64,000 bases of DNA from Gnetum montanum (lineage: Eukaryota; Streptophyta; Gnetopsida; Gnetales; Gnetaceae): positions 449,108 through 513,107 of the forward strand of contig MNCI01004556.1 of assembly GCA_015680685.1 (NCBI GenBank), in the 5' to 3' direction. Position numbers and translations under genes: made by a program. A model generated the notes under the pieces. That model was not told where the DNA came from. It was given only the letters and a program-made list of their open reading frames with translations, and did no database searches. Below are positions 10,608 through 22,670 of the stretch, one piece after another (the stretch's first letter is position 1; every line of letters starts with the position of its first letter).

Positions 10608-10965
10608 CACTATGCTGTGTTACGCTCTGAAGCGTAGTATAGCATAACTACCCCTTAAGAAGATAGTTCATTTGAGTTTTTCTCTTGCATTGAATGAATT
10701 TTTCTGCGATTATGTTGTGATATGCTGGAAAGTGTATCATAGCATAATTACTACCACTATCTAAATTTCGTTACCTTTGTCGCTACGGATAAGTTAACTG
10801 CACTGCTTGCATTACGCTACGTAGCGTAACATGGTGTAATATGACAACAGTTAAGATTTTCGATCATGGCCAACTTGCAAAATTGAAGTGTTGCCACTGT
10901 GCATCCCTTGTTCTGTTTTACCTTCTGGAGTCTGCTACGCTGAGCTGCATGGCGTAACTGGCCCT
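10608..10965. repeat. U3 repeats of a GCGTAAC palindromic motif
   Basis: Four related blocks occur near 10,617, 10,712, 10,808 and 10,930, each pairing TTACGCT or CTACGCT with AGCGTAAC or GGCGTAACT; the second copy is decayed to TATGCT. Spacing is roughly 95-120 bp. The CpG content is unusual for this window, consistent with a repeated enhancer-like unit. Confidence 0.55.
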
Positions 10966-11111
10966 TAGCCAAAAAAGAAAACTTGCTGAGATGTGTCACT
11001 GTTTCCAATGTTTCCACCACCTGGATGTTTTAACGCAGACTTTGTGCAAGTATTTGCCTAAACTTCAAGACTTTGCTGAATCATTGAGGTATCAAAATTG
11101 ATGATGTTTCA

Positions 11112-11860
11112 AACCACACCATGTAAAGACTTTATTTGACTTCTCAATTATGATTGGAATGGGACAGTATGAAGTCCATGAAAAATACTTAAACACTCAA
11201 GTAAGTAAAAGAGTATGAAGAATATTGAGTTCCCTTGAAGTCACACCCTATTCAAACCTTTGAATCCTTTCCAATTCCAGAAACTACCAAGGTCACAAAT
11301 TTATTACAAGTTTCTTTAATGAAAGGGACCTCAAACTTCCAAAATAAGGAAAACCATAGAGTTTGTGGATGGGTGAATGATGTGGACTCACTACCTATTC
11401 CATGAAGAAGAAACCATAATTGAGTTATCAATACAAAATTTCAAAAATAGAAACCAAACATTAGCAAACCAAAAACATAAAGCACAAACCAACATTAATA
11501 ATAACTAAAGCACCACTGTGTCCTATGTGCAATAATGCACTTTTATTAGCAAAAATTTGAAGATCACACAAAAACAAAGTAAAATATATAAGGAAGTGTA
11601 AAATACTTAAGAGACATTCAAACATACTAACAATGGTGTAAAAATATGAAAAAATTTTAAAATTAAAAAGTTGTAAAATAAATAACTTACAAAATAAAAA
11701 ATGTGAAAAAAAAATAGAAAAACTAAAGAGCCACATGGATGATTTAGCATGGATGGCCATCTCCCCCATGACAAAGTTGGAAGGAAGAGATCCAAAAAAT
11801 TGTGCATGGTTGTCCATCTGTTAAGGTATTTGTTGCATTGGCTTACTTTGGCTCATGGAA
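11112..11860 (-). other. Non-coding region downstream of E1 pol
   Basis: This matches 44,130-44,870 in element A and 51,150-51,650 (with a gap) in element B. It starts at AACCACACCATG and contains CACTCAAG/AGTAAAAGAGTA and CCCTTGAAGTCACACCC blocks. It has no coding potential; short open frames here are low-complexity noise. Confidence 0.7.
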
Positions 11861-14800
11861 AATCTTCAGTTTTTGGATGTTGACCAACTGCTTTTTCTTT
11901 AGGCTCTCAAGTTTGTATATGATCATGGACCCACAAGGAAAGGTTTCATCAATTATGTAAGGTCCTTTCCACAATGTTTAGAATTTTTTTTTCTGAGGTA
12001 CATGTGTGGGATTCTAGTAAAGAACCTTATCTCCTAGTTGAAATTTAAATTTCCATATTCTTTAGTCATATCATTGTTTATTGAATTCCTTATGCACTTC
12101 ATTCAAAGATAGGACCACCAATCAATTTTTGTCTAGCACATTGAGGTTGATCAGTCTTTCTTGTTGGGCTAGACATAGGTCAAGATTTAGGTCATAGGCT
12201 ATTGAAAGTGTACAAAGCTTAGATTGAACTGGAAGTGTTGGAAGTTTTTCATACACTAACACATAGGGAGAGTAGCCAATAGGAAGCTTACATGTTGAGT
12301 GGTAGGCCCAAAGGGCATGATTGAGTTTTGTGCTCCAATCTCTCCTATATTTGCTTATGGTTCTTGTTAAGATCTTTGTGAACTCCCAATTAGTTACCTC
12401 TACTTAACTATTGGCTTAGGGGTGATAGGGTGTTAATTTATGTTCAACCCCAAGTGTTGCATCAACTTTCTAAAAGTTGCACCTATAAAATGAGTTCCAT
12501 TGTCAGAAATCAATGCATGTGGCACCCTGAACCTATTTATAACATTTTTTTTGTACAAATCTAGTAGTAATGGATGATGTACAATCGATGATGGCTACTG
12601 CTTCTGCCCATTTGGTGTAGTAGTTGACTACTACAATGATATACACCTTTCCATTGGACATAGGTGTGATGGGGCCCATGAAGTCTATGCCCCATATGTC
12701 AAAGGGTTCTAGTGGTTGAATCCACTATTGAGGATCCTCCATTTGATTGGTCATCCCACCATCTCTTTGACAACACCCACAAGATTAAACAAATTGGTTG
12801 GTGTTCCTAAAGCTTATAGGCCAATAGTATCTTACCATCAAGATTTTTATGGTTATGTGTCTCCCTGCATAGTGGCCTTAACAAGAGCCTTCATGAGCAT
12901 CTTGGAGAATGCACAATTGATCCACATTAGGGACACACCAACAAGTAGGCTATCACCACACACCTTGTAAAGGTGTTCATTGATTTCAATGAAGTACTTT
13001 ACCCAATGAAGAAACTATTGTTTCTTTCTAAAGTCTAGACCTTGTGGCATCTCTTGAGTGAGAAGGTAAGTGAGAATGCCATCATACCAATTTGGTTTAG
13101 TAGGCACTTGGTCATTTATTGCTCCTATAAAGAGGAGTTCATCTGGAAATTGATTAGAGAGTGGACTCTCCTCCTCTTTATTATCCCATCTTAATTAATA
13201 GAGGTGGTCAATGATCACATTCTTAGTCCCTTTCTAATCTACCATTGTGAGATTGAATTTCTACAAGAGTACGAGCCATCATATGATACAAGGACTCATC
13301 GTTGGCTTATTCTTTAGGAAGTGAATGGCATTACGGTCTACATGCACAAATATTTTATAACCAAGCACATTGTGCCTAAACTTTTCAAGAGCATACACCA
13401 CTACCATTNCCATAGAATTGGAGTTTCTATGAGTTTCTCCTATAGTAGATAGAATGCATGTTCATACTCCTTGGTCCAAACAAATGAAGTATCTTTCTTC
13501 GTAAGCTTGACCAACAACTTTACAATTCTAGAGAAATTCTCTATGAATCATGAGTAGTAGCAAGTGTGTCCAAGGAATGATCAAACATCTTTAACTTTAT
13601 TTGGTTGGGATGTGATTCCTTGGATGACCCTTATCTTTTTAAGGTATATCTCAATTCCTACCTAAATAATTATGTGCCCTAGTATTATGCCTTCCTGGAT
13701 CATTAAATGGCTTTCCTAGCCAATTGAGCCTAAGGTTTGTTTTAAAACATCTTTTTAGTACCTGCTCAAGGTGGTCCAAGGCTTGCTCAAATGTAGCCCC
13801 TTAGTAGAGAAGTCATCCTTGAAGACTTCTACCCCACTACCAATTTTCTATTGGAAAATACTAAGGACCAAGTATTAAAATGTTGCAGGGACATTGCCTA
13901 GACTAAATGACATCTTACAATATGCAAAATTCCTCCATGGACTCGTGAATGTTGTATTGGCCTAATCTTCTAGTGCAAATTGGATTTGGTTATAGCCACT
14001 ATAACCATCCAAGAAGCTATAATATCAATTCTCAAAGTATCCAACACTTGATCCACAAATGGCAATGGGAAATGATCTTTAAATGTTACCATATGTAATT
14101 GCTTGAAGTTAATGTAGACCTACCACTTTCCATATTTCTTTGGTGTAATTATAGTGGGCTAACCCACTTACTATCTACAATGGCATAGATGAACCCCACC
14201 TTGAGGAGCTTGTTTATTTCCTCCTTGATAATTTGCTTTAGTTTGGGGTTCAACCACCTTTGTCTTTACCTTCTTGGCTTCATGGCTAGGTTGGTGTAGA
14301 TGTGATTCTGGCATATTCTTAAATTGATTCTTGTAAGTTCAAGATATGACCAAGCAAAGGCTATTGACCACTTGTTGACAACCTAAAAAAACTTATCTTT
14401 TTTTTTTCTAGAACAAGATTTTCATTAATTATGGCTAGCTTACCATTTTTAAAAAATGCATATTCCATGTCAATTGGTAGAGTTTTTAACTCTATGAACT
14501 CATGCTTGAAATTATCAAGGATTTCCAACTCTCCCCAATAGATATCATCATCTTCATTATTAGAGAGTTAGTGGTGAACTCACTCAAGTTCATCCATGTT
14601 TTTGACATAGGTGCATGTCAGGTGCTCAGTTGATTCCATGCATAATGTGCTACTATTAGAGTTAGTTGTTAACCACTAGGCACCCTCTTTTTTCATGGTT
14701 GCTGCATATAGGCACCTTTGAATATCTATTTCATGTGCACATTGATTGCATGCTCTGAGGAATGTACTTTTGATGAACCATATTTTTTGCACGCAATTGC

Positions 14801-15300
14801 ACCTACTATTACTATACGTAATGCATGGAACACGTTTCTTCTCTGAACATCCAAATTCATTTTTCTTAGAGATTTCCAAGGAGAGTTCCCTAATGCCCAT
14901 TCACACATCAACCATGCTTAACCATGCCCTTCCCATAAAGATGGGAAAGTTACCTTTGCAGTTCTCAACCTTGATCACTAGAAAATCGATAAGATAGGAC
15001 CACCAACTAACTATTTTCATAATGTCCTCCACTAATTTCAAAGGGATAGTGATTGATTAATCTACCAATTCTAAATGAATGTTGCTCCTCTTAAGAGGTA
15101 GTAGGTTTCACTCTTTGTACATGTCATGGGAGTTGAGATTAATACCAAAACTAGAATCAAGAAGAGCCTTGCATGGCTCATGTCTAGTGATCTGTAAGTA
15201 AATGAGAGGACTTCCTAGGTCAAATATTTTTGTGGAAAGATTGCTAGCCTTGATCCAATCGAAAATAGCATGAGTTAGCATTACAGTGTAGATCTAAGGT
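11861..15300 (-). pseudogene. pol: E1 pol: protease, RT, RNase H, integrase remains
   Basis: Protease-related sequence lies near 15,050-14,400. Reverse transcriptase covers about 14,280-13,560; its catalytic motif at 13,812-13,823 reads Phe-Lys-Asp-Asp instead of the Phe-Met-Asp-Asp seen in element B. RNase H remains lie near 13,500-13,150, interrupted by a single N at 13,409 that hides about 175 bp relative to B. Integrase runs from about 13,000 to 11,900: [21 protein letters not shown] near 12,650 carries Asn where the first catalytic Asp belongs, while the second motif (ISDNGTHF, about 12,510) is intact. Numerous stops and shifts make it non-functional. Confidence 0.8.
13409..13409. other. 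Single N hiding missing sequence (E1)
   Basis: Left flank matches B near 52,667 and right flank near 52,843, so about 175 bp expected in RNase H are absent. Confidence 0.7.
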
Positions 15301-17685
15301 GTCAGTTCATTTGAAGGATACTCGAATGTATTTGATGTAGAGGATGAGGGTGTTGGAGATATAGGGTGATCAACCAAATTAGGTTGTGAGGGTTTTGGAG
15401 GACTATTTGGTCAAAAATATGGTTTTTTCCTAGATCTATTGTCTAAAACACTTGGCTAGAAAGCTAGTTGTGAATGTACAATCCTCATAGCATTTCGTTG
15501 CTATGGCTATGGAGGAATTTTTCCCTGCATGGATAGAATAGAAATTAACTAGGTTGAGAGTGGAAGGATATGTGTAGACACATGTAGAGGATGGTAAGGA
15601 TATGGGTGTTCCCCTCAAGTAGATGGTGAATGAGTTCAATGGTACTCTGGAGGGTAATAGTGATGTTGAAATGAGGTGTGGCTTGTAGAACTTCTTGGAA
15701 AAACAAATTATTAAAAATTTCCCATTGATTTCCTGTAAGGGTATTTTTGCCTTAGCAATGACATTTCCCATGACTATGATTAGTGTTACTATTGATATTT
15801 TTCATATGATTGTGGTGGAGCTCCACTTGGATAGTAAGCATGTTGTTGCTAGTGGAACTACCTTGGATTACCTTGAGGATGATGCAATCATCTGGGTGCT
15901 TACATCCATGCTAGTTGATGATTCAATGCATACACCCTAGACTCTTATAAGTGTGAAATCATCATCAAAGTCTATCTCCACAACTTCTTCTACTATAGCA
16001 TATTTTCCCTTACCTCTTTGGTAGGCATGTTTAACTTCTTTCCATCTCCTGCGGTTCTGATCACTATTTTTCTCTTTGAAATCTTTAGCAATCTTCATAG
16101 TAGTTTGGAATTTTTCATCCAAAGAGTCCCATAATTTATCAACCTTTGTCGAAATATCAAAAATAGATTTTTGGATGTGCAAGGTTTTCCTATTCACCAT
16201 TTCATCAAGTGATGACTCCTCCTTGTCACAAAATCAAACCTCTCTTTTTCTGATGGAAGTATCCTTATTATATTCTTCTACACTTTCTTATTTTCACAAC
16301 TCCCCTTCTTCTTTTACAACCTATTCTATCAGCCTTTGTATCTGATGAGCTCTTAATTTAAATAATCTCCCCTAGGCATAAACCCCAAGAGTTCTTCTGG
16401 TTTCTACTCTGAGTCCATCTATGATGTGGTAGAGTTGTTTCCTTTGAGAATAACCATGGACAAGGCATCAATGTAAAAGAGAATAGCATCTACCCATGGT
16501 GGCATCCAAGGGTTCATGTGTTCCCTATTTCTAGCCTTGGATTTTCCTTCTCAAATTGGAAACTTTGGAGTATGTTTGGTATTTATCATTAAATAGTTCA
16601 TGCATTATAGTCCATCTATGAATGGATTCTGGCTCCAAGGACTAGTAGTAGCTTTCAACCTCTTTGATGAGTGTCCTGGGGAAGAGCTTGAGTTTTTTCC
16701 AATAATTTTCAATATTCTGTAAGGCACAGGCATCATGGAAAGCTTGTAGATGTTTCTACATATTAGAGTTCTATCCCCCCTCAAATCTTTTATTATTGTT
16801 CATGTTTAAGTGCTTGATCTAACTATTCTTCACATGCCTAGTTAGGATCTTAACTACCTATACAATGCTAAGCATGCTTCAAGTTGCTAACAAAGGCTCA
16901 TCATCATCATAATTTTGTTGTCACTGATGATGTCCTCAGTTACCCCTTTGATTATTGTGGGCATAGTGATTAGTATTATTGCCTCAATGCTCACCATCAT
17001 CATGGTTGTTTCTTCTGTGGTGTCTTTTAGAATCAGAAGAGGAAGAAGAAGTAGATGCAGATGAAGATAAGAAAGAGGGAGGAGGACTACCACCACCATG
17101 GTGTCTTCCAAATTCCCTTCGGTTATCACAACCACATTCATTATTTTTTGTATCATCTTGATGCTTTTGCAATCCCTTACCTTAATTTCCATCTTTCCTT
17201 AAACCTGAATTATGGATTGTAGACTATAGATTCAAGGTCACACCCTCATCACTAGTAAAAAAGGGTAGAGAATCTTCATGATAAGAGCCCTCAGAAGAAA
17301 GGTTCTTGTTGTCATCTTGGTTTAGTAGGAACAAGGGATTGGAGAACCATTTTCCCTTTGTATCTTCATGATGCCTTTCCTGATGTCGATCTCGCCTATG
17401 TTTTGTTTCAATGGGATGGTAGTCTTGGTAGTCATAGTCTTTCATAACATAGTCTTCTTAAAGATTTTGATTGACTAACTTCTTAAGAGTTTGAAGCAGC
17501 ATCACAGGCATAGATCAATTTGGGGGCATTACGATGTTGCTTTTCATATCATGCCATCACAGTCACTCATCCTGATGTAGGATGAAGGTGAAGTCTAGCA
17601 CATACTCATTTGGATGAGTATATATCACTTTGTACTCTTGTGGGACTGATAGTTTTGTATCATTTTTCCTTTGAGAAGAAGATAT
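15301..17685 (-). pseudogene. gag: E1 gag remains
   Basis: The gag start matches that of element B, but the initiator is ATA at 17,685-17,683 where B has ATG. The capsid region (about 16,820-16,350) keeps the Athila pattern: HLQAFHDACALQNI, KLKLFPRTLIKEVESYY, SIHRWTIMHELFNDKYQTYSK. A charged His-Arg-Asp-rich linker is at 17,445-17,224 and a Ser-rich tract near 17,050. A helical segment (KSIFDISTKVDKLWDSLDEKF) lies at about 16,170-16,100. Many stops; no full domain is translatable. Confidence 0.7.
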
Positions 17686-17816
17686 TTTACAAATAATAAA
17701 ATATTAGCGTGCTCTTATAGTTATGTTATTTGGAAATGATGTTGACCTTGGGGTTCCTCCAACAATATTAATAATATCCACTAAACCTAGATAGTGCACA
17801 TTTCAACAAACAAAAT

Positions 17817-17834
17817 ACCTAGCAATGTCACCAA
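17817..17834 (-). other. Primer binding site, tRNA-Asp type, decayed
   Basis: On the minus strand, directly after the LTR end CTCATCA, the sequence reads TTGGTGACATTGCTAGG. The Athila-type site is TTGGCGCCGTTGCCGGG. Most differences are C-to-T or G-to-A, several at CpG positions; one is C-to-A. Confidence 0.7.
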
Positions 17835-18752
17835 TGATGAGTGGTAATGGTACTCATACATCCAACCATATGAATCATGAAGTGTTCACTCAAGATCTGG
17901 TCAAATTCTGTGGACTCTCTAATTTTCAGTGCACTAGTCTTCTAAGAAGTGAATCTTGCCCTAAGGTCATTCATTGTCTTCTCAATTACACTTCTGAAGT
18001 ACAAAGGTATGGTTCAGTGTAATTGAGGCATAAGATTTTTATCCTTTTATGTTTTATGTTCTTTGGTGCTTGAAGTGAGAGATAAAGTAATTTAATGACT
18101 AATTCAATCTAACTAACTAACTTGTCTCTAGCTAATCCTAACATAAGAATTTGAGCCCACTTTTTGTACACATCCTGAACCCATGTATCCACTACTAGGT
18201 TACCAAGTGCTACGCTACTAGGCACAAAAAGCAATAACACTGCTAGGATTACCAAGCAAATACATGTTTATGCTTGAAGTAGTTCTACTTATGTACTTAA
18301 TCTATTTATCTTAATTGATTAAATTCTAATTTAACTTAATTGATTGAATATTTAATAAAAATAATGAATGCATAAATAAAACATTTAAGCTATCCAAATG
18401 CTGCAAGTTTTATCAAAAATCTCGTCTTTATTGTTGTACACATTGGTGTGGTTCAAGTACAATAGTGCTCAAATAAAGATCCATACACTCAATGAATCCT
18501 ATTGTGGGCACTTGGGAAAAATATTCCAACTTTCAAATAAACAAACTACAAGAGCTCTGCTACCATTATGAATCTGATGCTCATAAACATGCCTAAAAGC
18601 TTGTATTTATAGTTTTTTCTCTAGGGTTACATCAATAAGGCCCCATCAATGTAGCAAATTCTTTGTTGATGTGACCTCATCGACAAGGCAACACCACATA
18701 AATGGGGCCCTTTCGACGAGGGCTCGTCAATGCAACACATTGATGCTCATCA
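17835..18752 (-). repeat. 5' LTR of E1
   Basis: The 918-bp segment begins TGATGAG and ends CTCATCA. It is homologous to LTRs at 38,679, 45,707 and 57,122 (shared blocks GTGCACTAGTCTTCTA, CCCAATTACACTT, GGTTACCAAG). The outer end carries clustered CATCGA/TCGATG words. Confidence 0.88.
18604..18611 (-). promoter_or_regulatory. TATA box in E1 LTR
   Basis: It reads TATAAATA on the minus strand in the context ACTATAAATACAAGC. The same site is kept in the other LTRs at 39,453-39,460, 46,497-46,504 and 57,905-57,912. Confidence 0.6.
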
Positions 18753-20112
18753 ATTATTTAAGAATAAAATTAAATTTAAAGATAATTTTAATATGAAATA
18801 AAATTTTTCAAATTAAATACCATCAAGATTAGAAGACCATGAAGTCAAAGAAATAAAATTCACATTTTAGAAGACTCCAAGCATTAATTTTAGTAGGCAA
18901 CAATTCCAAAATTTAGTCATGAAGGAGGGATTTTCAACATTTGGCTAAATGTCAAATTTTATATTTGTTATGTAATTCTTGTTCCATGTTGAAAGGTTTA
19001 TAATTCATTTTCATTTTCTAAATAAAAGTTAGAAAAAATAATGTTTATGAAGTAAATCTAATTAAGAATGGGATAAAATTCACATGAAGAAGAAGTCAAA
19101 CCTCTTTCCCAAATTATAAATAGAGGTAATAAGCCTCCATGTAGCATAAATTAAAGTAATGAAGAGTGATTAATCATGAGTTCTATAATATTTTTTTTCT
19201 TTTCTATTAATCCATGCTTAATCCTTATGAGGATTACCATTGTTGATCAAGAATTTTTAGTCTTTCATTAATGATCAACAAAGTTCTCAAGCTTCCTCCA
19301 ATTTAGAGCTTCATCCATATCATTTCAAATAAAAGATCTCTAATAGGCTTCTTAAAAATATTTTACATTTATCTTACAAATCCTTAATTTTTCACAATTT
19401 TCTCACATCTTTCACATTTCTTAAATCACTAAAGATCAATAAAGAATAATTAAGATAAGTCTCTCAAAGGGATAAGGAGAATATTCTTGTAATTTTATTT
19501 CATTTGAACTTAATATTTGATGCTTTTATTAGTAATTTTTTTCATTTTCATTATATATTAAAAAATATCTATAATTCTTAGTCATTTCTTACGTTATCAC
19601 TATTGATGAATCAAATTTGATGAAATTTACAAGTTATTTATGTCATTTATTAAAGTTTAATTGTATTTATCTGAAGAAGATTAATTTTCTCAAAGATTTC
19701 ATTCCTTTTAGCTTAAATTTATAAAGTTTCATTCATTATCCATGAGATTTGTGTTCTACAAACTTAGTTCTCCAAATTCAAATAAAATTAAGGCAAAATA
19801 ATAAAAATTCATTCAAACAAAGCATTTCAAAATTAAAATCTCTACTAATTTCTATAGATCGCTTAACCATGACATCCAGTGATATCATCTATAAGTTCCT
19901 AAGTCATATGATATTTATTAGCATTACAATGACTAAAATCAATAGAGATCAATGTCATCAATTGTCATTGATTACACATTTTATTCCTCATTTTCTAGAG
20001 TGACATCTAGTGATATTAAGAAATAAATTATTTTGATCAATCTTAATCTTGGCAATATGCATCAACATGGTAATAGTCTAGAACAAATTTTCATGCTTCT
20101 GCTTGCTTGCAA
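18753..20112 (+). repeat. 5' LTR of element C (left end interrupted)
   Basis: It aligns with the segment from about 21,262 onwards throughout its length; TATAAATA lies at 19,115-19,122. It ends near GCTTGCTTGCA just before the primer site. Confidence 0.6.
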
Positions 20113-20115
20113 TAG

Positions 20116-20127
20116 TAGTATCAAAGC
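20116..20127 (+). other. Primer binding site, initiator-Met type, decayed
   Basis: It reads TAGTATCAAAGC, which differs from the common plant site TGGTATCAGAGC by two G-to-A changes, and sits immediately after the first LTR of element C. Confidence 0.6.
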
Positions 20128-21260
20128 ACAAAGATTTGATTCATAACTCTAAAGATCTAAAAAGCATAATTAAATAAAGGAGAACTGATTTGCTTAAATA
20201 TTGTTAAAAAATTCTTAAGTATTTCATTTAAAAGCATGGTCAAAATTTATAAGGAATATTTTATTAAAAATATTTCAAGCATGAAGAATTTTCTTTACAA
20301 TAATGAAAAATTTCATTAAATTTTTTATTCAAAGATTCAAAGATTGGAAGGACATCAAATCCTCTTAAAGATTAAAGAAGAATAATAAATCCTTTAAAAA
20401 TTGGGTTAAGGACAAAGATAGTCTACTAAAAATAAGAATAAGAAGAATAAAAGATATTTTTTCAAATATTAGGTTAAGGACACAAGATCCTTTCTCTTTA
20501 TCTCTTTTCTTATTCTAGTTAAAGTTAAAAGAAAATTTTCAAAGTCTTATTAACAAAAATGTTAAAGCAATTTATCTTTCAAAATTTTTGTAACCCATAC
20601 ATCACAAGATGATAAGGGATGGCTCTCCTAAATGTTCTTATGTCTAGTCCTCCACAAGTGTTCAAAGCAAACTTATCCAAAATTTCTTTGATATTTACTC
20701 ATTTCTCATTAAGTAATGGTCCAAAATAGACAAAAAATGCTCAAATATGCATAGAATGCCTAAACAAGGCAAAAAATATCCAAAGAAATGTAAAATGTAT
20801 GCTCAAGAAGCATACAAAATGCTCATAGAAATAGAAAAGGCCCAAGGATAACCAAACTAATCCTAAGAGATCCAAAGAAACATAAAATAAGCCATCAAAA
20901 TCAAGGAAAACCCTTTTAAAAGTAGGAATATACAAAATATTAATAAAAAGATAAAATAAAACGTTAATAAGATTGAAGAAAATTTTAATCCAAATAAAAA
21001 TTAAATATTTCTCAAGATTTTTTAGCTCTCATGATAAAAGAGCTCAAAAATTTTCAAAAATATGAGTGTTGAGACAACAATTGTTGAAGAAGATTTCAAC
21101 CTCCTAAAGATTTAAATAATTTTCAATTTTAGCCTCAAAAGATTGAAGAATTATCATACAAATAATTAAATAAGCTTCAGCCTTTAGGAAAGCCTCAAAC
21201 AAAGAAAAAATACTTAAAGAAGAATACTAAGGTTCATCCTCAAAATTTCAAGAACATTCA
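20128..21260 (+). other. Interior of element C, non-coding
   Basis: This is A-rich sequence with repeated AAGATT, TTAAAG and GCTCAAGAAGC words and stops in all frames. No gag, protease or RT motif is visible. The start of the second LTR inside this stretch could not be fixed; TGTTGAGACAAC near 21,067 is one candidate. Confidence 0.4.
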
Positions 21261-22670
21261 TTGATAAATGAAGAATCAAATTGAAGTTGAAGATAATTTC
21301 AAGATCAAAGAGAATTTTCAACATTGAATACCTTCAAGAAAAGAAGACCAAGAAGCAAACCAATAAAACTCAAATTCAAGAAGACTTCAAATATCAATTT
21401 TTGCAAGCAACACCCACAAAATTTGGTTACCAAAGGAGGGATCATCAACCCTTGGATCCATATCTAATTTTTTCTTTGTTTTCTAATTCATGCTTCATAT
21501 CTAAAAGGTTACAAGTTATAGATATTTTTCAAGTAAATTTTAGGCAACAAATCTGTAAAGGATGGAATGAAAATCACATGAAAAATGGGTCAAGCTTATT
21601 TTCCAAACTATAAATAGAGGTCATAAACCTCCATGGAATACAAGTTGAAGTAAGGAATAGTTAGCAATTGTAAGTGCTATTAATTTATTATTCCTCCTCT
21701 CTTACTCTACTCTCAATCCTTATGATAATTTTCACTATTGATCAATAATTTTTACTCCTTAATTATTTCAAAGAAGATATCTCTCACATGCCTCTCATAG
21801 TTCTCTTACATTTATCTCATAAATCCTCAATGTCTAATAATATTCTCAATACTACAATTTTCTCACATGTCTCACATTTCTCAAATCATCAAATATTATT
21901 GAATAATAGGGAAGAAAATTATTTCAAAGAAATAATAAGGATATTTTTCTTGCTTCGTTTCATTTAAATTCAATAATTGATGCTTTGATTAGTCATTTTT
22001 CCATTTTCATTTTATATTGAAAGATCTCTATAATTCTTATTTATTTCTCAAGTTATCACTATTGATGGATCAAATTTGATAAGATTTACAAGTTATTAAT
22101 GTCATTTCATGAAATGCAACTTTTTTCTATGAAGATCAAAAATCTCAAATATTTCATTCCTTTTAACTCAAATTTGTAAAGTTTCATTTACTATCCATGA
22201 GATCTATGCTCTACAAAGTGAGATCCATAAATTCAAATTAATTTCAAGGTAAAATGAATTAAAATTCATTCTAATTTAGTGTTTCAAAATTAAAATCTAC
22301 ACCAATCAATACAAATATCTTAGTTACAACATCCATTAATATCATCTATAAATTCTTAAGGCATATCACATTTCTCAGCACTATACTAACTAAACTTAAT
22401 GGAGATTAATGTCATCAATTGTCATTAATAGCACGATGCCTAGAAACATGACCAAAATTGATATGATATCAAGTCTCATCGATCATGACAACTTCGAGTG
22501 ATAATGCTAAATTTTGAAGGATTTTTCATATTATATTCCTTATCACATACAACAACATCCAATGATATAAATAAATCAATTGTTTTTCCCAATCTTGATT
22601 TTGATGATATGTAGTAACATACTGATAGTTCATAATAATATTTTCACACTTCTAGTGATTTCCTATAATA
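21261..22670 (+). repeat. 3' LTR of element C
   Basis: It is homologous to 18,753-20,112, with TATAAATA at 21,609-21,616. It carries extra sequence near 22,430-22,560 relative to the first copy. Divergence is clearly higher than between the LTRs of element B, so the element is old. Confidence 0.6.

Larger units (their letters stand above)
9877..11111 (-). repeat. Probable 5' LTR of element G
   Basis: The proposed ends form a short inverted repeat: TGGAAACATC at 9877 and GATGTTTCA ending at 11111. A minus-strand TATA box lies at 10506-10513, with GCGTAAC-rich upstream repeats at 10,608-10,965. To the right, sequence shared with the other Athila-like copies (AACCACACCATG) begins at 11112, so 11111/11112 is an insertion junction. 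The sister LTR should lie left of the window, so the boundaries rest on one copy only. Confidence 0.5.
11112..18752 (-). mobile_element. Athila-like Ty3/gypsy element E1, 3' part missing
   Basis: From high to low coordinates the element has a 5' LTR (17,835-18,752), a tRNA-Asp-type primer site, gag, protease, reverse transcriptase-RNase H, integrase and an untranslated tail. The tail stops at 11,112 where the LTR of element G begins. The extra downstream ORF and the 3' LTR, present in sister elements A and B, are absent and presumably lie beyond the left edge. On the right the 5' LTR abuts the first LTR of element C, so E1 inserted there. All frames are closed by many stops. Confidence 0.8.
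18753..22670 (+). mobile_element. Old LTR element C with tiny non-coding interior
   Basis: Two homologous segments flank a short interior: 18,753 to about 20,112 and about 21,260 (or earlier) to 22,670. Landmarks in both include a plus-strand TATA box, ATAAATAGAGGT, TTATCACTATTGATG, GTTTCATTCATTATCCATGAGAT and TCATCAATTGTCATT. A decayed initiator-Met primer site follows the first copy. The interior is under 1 kb and has no recognisable gag or pol. E1 lies immediately left, so the first LTR has lost its 5' end to that insertion. The element could be an LARD/TRIM-like non-autonomous family or a deleted Copia/Gypsy copy. Confidence 0.65.

Noticed and set aside
16887-17192. Overlapping acidic/Ser-rich and His-rich frames
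   Set aside because: Low-complexity shadow frames of the E1 gag linker; the decayed gag frame explains the sequence.
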